A stretch of DNA of 64,000 bases from Affinibrenneria salicis (GTDB lineage: Bacteria > Pseudomonadota > Gammaproteobacteria > Enterobacterales > Enterobacteriaceae), in contig NZ_VYKJ01000001.1 in NCBI RefSeq assembly GCF_008710095.1, positions 248,001 through 312,000 on the forward strand. The letters are read 5' to 3'. Shown here piece after piece: positions 62,184 to 64,000 of this stretch (the stretch's first letter is position 1; each line of letters opens with the position of its first letter). A program made the position numbers and the translations under genes. The notes beneath the pieces are model-generated. The model worked only from the letters and a program-made list of their open reading frames with translations, was not told the DNA's origin and did no database searches.

Positions 62184-62214
62184 CAAAAAAACCGGCTGGG
62201 TTTAGCAGCCGGTT
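62184..62214 (-). terminator. Rho-independent terminator of dnaKJ
   Basis: On the minus strand ACCGGCTG (62213-62206) pairs with CAGCCGGT (62198-62191), followed by six to seven T. It is 110 nt past the dnaJ stop and faces the rpsT terminator. Confidence 0.85.
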
Positions 62215-62324
62215 CGAGCGTCAGCGCAACCACGCCTACGGTATCCCTACCAGCCCGCGCCTGGCGGAGCGAGCGCAGTGCGGGGCGTCGGCACGGTATT
62301 TGCGGTGACGCGTAAACGCCGGGA

Positions 62325-63461
62325 TTAACGCGTCAGGTCGTCAAAAAACTTCTTCACGCCGTCAAAGAAACTCTTCGAGCGCGGGCTGTTATGCTCGCCG
62401 GACGGGCCGCCAAAACTCTCGGACAGCTCCTGCAGCAGCTGTTTCTGGCGTTCATTCAGGCTAACCGGCGTTTCCACCACGACCCGGCACAGCAGATCGC
62501 CCTGCGCGCCGCCGCGCACCGACTTCACGCCCTTGCCGCGCATGCGGAACAGCTTGCCGGTCTGCGTTTCCGCCGGCACTTTCAGTTTCACCCGGCCATC
62601 CAGCGTCGGCACTTCGATTTCGCCGCCGAGAGCCGCCATGGCAAAATTGATCGGCACTTCGCAATACAGATTGCTTTCATCGCGTTCGAAAATCGGGTGT
62701 TTCTTCACCTGCACCTGTACGTACAGATCCCCGGCCGGCGCGCCGTGCTCGCCGGCTTCGCCCTCGCCCGACAGGCGGATGCGGTCGCCGGTATCCACGC
62801 CCGCCGGAATTTTAACCGACAGCGTTTTGCTTTTTTCTATCCGGCCGTGACCGTGACATTTGTTGCACGGATCTTTGATGATCTTGCCGCGGCCATGACA
62901 GTGCGGACAGGCCTGCTGTACGGTGAAGAAGCCCTGCCGCATCTGCACCTGGCCCGCGCCATGACAGGTCGGACAGGTAACCGGCGAGCTGCCTGGTTTC
63001 GCGCCGCTGCCGCGGCAGACATCGCATTCTTCCAGCGCCGGGATACGTATTTCTTTGGTTACGCCACGCACCGCCTCTTCCAGAGTCAGTTCCATGTTGT
63101 AGCGCAGATCGGACCCGCGGCTGGCGCGCTGACGGCGTCCGCCGCCGAAAATATCGCCAAAGACGTCGCCAAAGATATCACCGAAATCGGCCCCGCCGCC
63201 AAAACCGCCGCCGCCGCCACCGCCCATGCCGCCCTGTTCAAAAGCGGCATGGCCGTACTGATCGTAAGCGGCGCGCTTCTGCGCGTCGGTCAGAATTTCG
63301 TAGGCTTCTTTAACTTCTTTAAAGCGGGACTCAGCCTCTTTATCGCCCGGATTACGGTCCGGGTGGAACTTCATCGCCAGACGTTTATACGCCTTCTTGA
63401 TTTCGCGCTCTTCCGCATCTTTGGAAACGCCCAAAATCTCGTAATAGTCTTGCTTCGCCAT
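62325..63461 (-). CDS. dnaJ: Chaperone DnaJ (Hsp40)
   Basis: 378 residues from the ATG at 63461 ([20 protein letters not shown]). J domain with HPD in [11 protein letters not shown], Gly/Phe linker ([20 protein letters not shown]), and four CxxCxGxG-type zinc motifs: [24 protein letters not shown] and CNKCHGHG. The substrate-binding C-terminal domain follows. It stimulates DnaK ATPase and delivers substrates. It follows dnaK after 110 nt. Confidence 0.97.
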   Translation of the reverse strand: MAKQDYYEILGVSKDAEEREIKKAYKRLAMKFHPDRNPGDKEAESRFKEVKEAYEILTDAQKRAAYDQYGHAAFEQGGMGGGGGGGFGGGADFGDIFGDVFGDIFGGGRRQRASRGSDLRYNMELTLEEAVRGVTKEIRIPALEECDVCRGSGAKPGSSPVTCPTCHGAGQVQMRQGFFTVQQACPHCHGRGKIIKDPCNKCHGHGRIEKSKTLSVKIPAGVDTGDRIRLSGEGEAGEHGAPAGDLYVQVQVKKHPIFERDESNLYCEVPINFAMAALGGEIEVPTLDGRVKLKVPAETQTGKLFRMRGKGVKSVRGGAQGDLLCRVVVETPVSLNERQKQLLQELSESFGGPSGEHNSPRSKSFFDGVKKFFDDLTR

Positions 63462-63571
63462 TGTTTTCTCAGCCCTCAACATGCGTACACGGGCGCAGAG
63501 TTTCCCCGACGCCCGTGCTGGTTGCCAGCAACAGTATTAAAGTTACCGCTACTGCGCCCGCCTAAGGGCGA

Positions 63572-64000
63572 TTATTTTTTATCTTTGACTTCTTCGAACT
63601 CGGCATCGACGACGTCGTCGTCTTTACGCGCGGCATCGTCCGCAGATGCGTCGGCGCCGCCGGCCGCACCGGCCTGGGCCTGCTGCTGAGACACTTCCAG
63701 CAGTTTAGCGGAGGCCTGAACCAGCGCTTCGATCTTCGCTTCGATATCGGCTTTATCTTCGCCTTTCAGCGAACCTTCCAGCGCGCTCAGCGCACTCTCG
63801 ATTGCGGCCTTGTCGTCGGCGGCCAGTTTGTCGCCCGCTTCCTCCAGCTGCTTACGCGTACCGTGCAGCAGATGGTCGCCCTGGTTGCGCGTTTGCACCA
63901 GCTCTTCAAACTTACGGTCCGCTTCGGCGTTCGCTTCGGCGTCACGCACCATCTTCTGAATTTCGTCCTCATTCAAACCGGAAGACGCCTTGATGGTGAT
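63572..64000 (-). CDS. dnaK: Chaperone DnaK (Hsp70), C-terminal part only
   Basis: The frame is open to the window edge: [20 protein letters not shown], then [20 protein letters not shown], the helical lid, and the conserved C-terminus [15 protein letters not shown]. About 142 codons are visible; the ATPase and most of the substrate domain lie beyond the window. Gene order dnaK-dnaJ as in E. coli. Confidence 0.97.
   Translation of the reverse strand: MTIKASSGLNEDEIQKMVRDAEANAEADRKFEELVQTRNQGDHLLHGTRKQLEEAGDKLAADDKAAIESALSALEGSLKGEDKADIEAKIEALVQASAKLLEVSQQQAQAGAAGGADASADDAARKDDDVVDAEFEEVKDKK

Overview
This window is a chromosomal segment of an enterobacterium, most likely from the Pectobacteriaceae (Brenneria/Pectobacterium/Dickeya group). 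The proteins read as close relatives of E. coli housekeeping proteins. The gene order is that of E. coli minutes 0 to 1.6 read in reverse: thiBPQ, yabI, polB, rapA, rluA, djlA, lptD-surA-pdxA-rsmA-apaG-apaH, folA, carBA, dapB, ispH-fkpB-lspA-ileS-ribF, rpsT, dnaJ, dnaK. The genus is an inference. Both window ends cut genes: thiB at the left and dnaK at the right.

Layout. 1-3173: thiamine ABC transporter thiBPQ. 3376-5694: ivbL leader peptide and ilvBN (acetohydroxyacid synthase I). 5866-26276: a type VI secretion (T6SS) accessory island, entirely on the minus strand, inserted between thiQ/ilvBN and yabI. 26920-31855: a DedA membrane protein, a GGDEF diguanylate cyclase where E. coli has araBADC, and DNA polymerase II. 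32035-41615: rapA, rluA, an orphan DUF1795 (Eag-type) gene, a cupin, an AraC-type regulator ending in an octamer repeat tract, djlA and lptD. 41807-46156: surA-pdxA-rsmA-apaG-apaH. 46441-49596: folA, yjjBP and a short-chain dehydrogenase. 49819-64000: carAB, dapB, the ileS cluster, rpsT, dnaJ and partial dnaK.

The remarkable part is 10.5-26.3 kb. In transcription order (right to left) it starts with one complete vgrG (752 codons) that has a roughly 90-residue polymorphic C-terminal tail. A small membrane-anchored gene follows 7 nt later. After this come about 13 kb of visibly AT-rich DNA holding at least six further 3'-terminal vgrG fragments, several with a different tail, and twelve small-gene copies or remnants. 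Most of these encode about 110-130 residues with an N-terminal membrane segment and a DUF3592-like domain. They fall into at least seven sequence types. Tail type and small-gene type are linked: four copies of type B (one a pseudogene), at least three preceded by a type-B tail; two copies of type A, both preceded by a type-A tail. The array then runs into DUF2169/pentapeptide - pentapeptide - DUF3540 - DUF4150 (PAAR-like) genes, the standard adaptor and tip set of a vgrG operon, but with no toxin gene after the PAAR-like gene. I read this as a store of orphan VgrG tail/immunity cassettes, analogous to rhs orphan tips. The toxin and immunity roles are inferred, not shown. IS, MITE-like and ERIC-like elements and frameshifts show the array is decaying in places.
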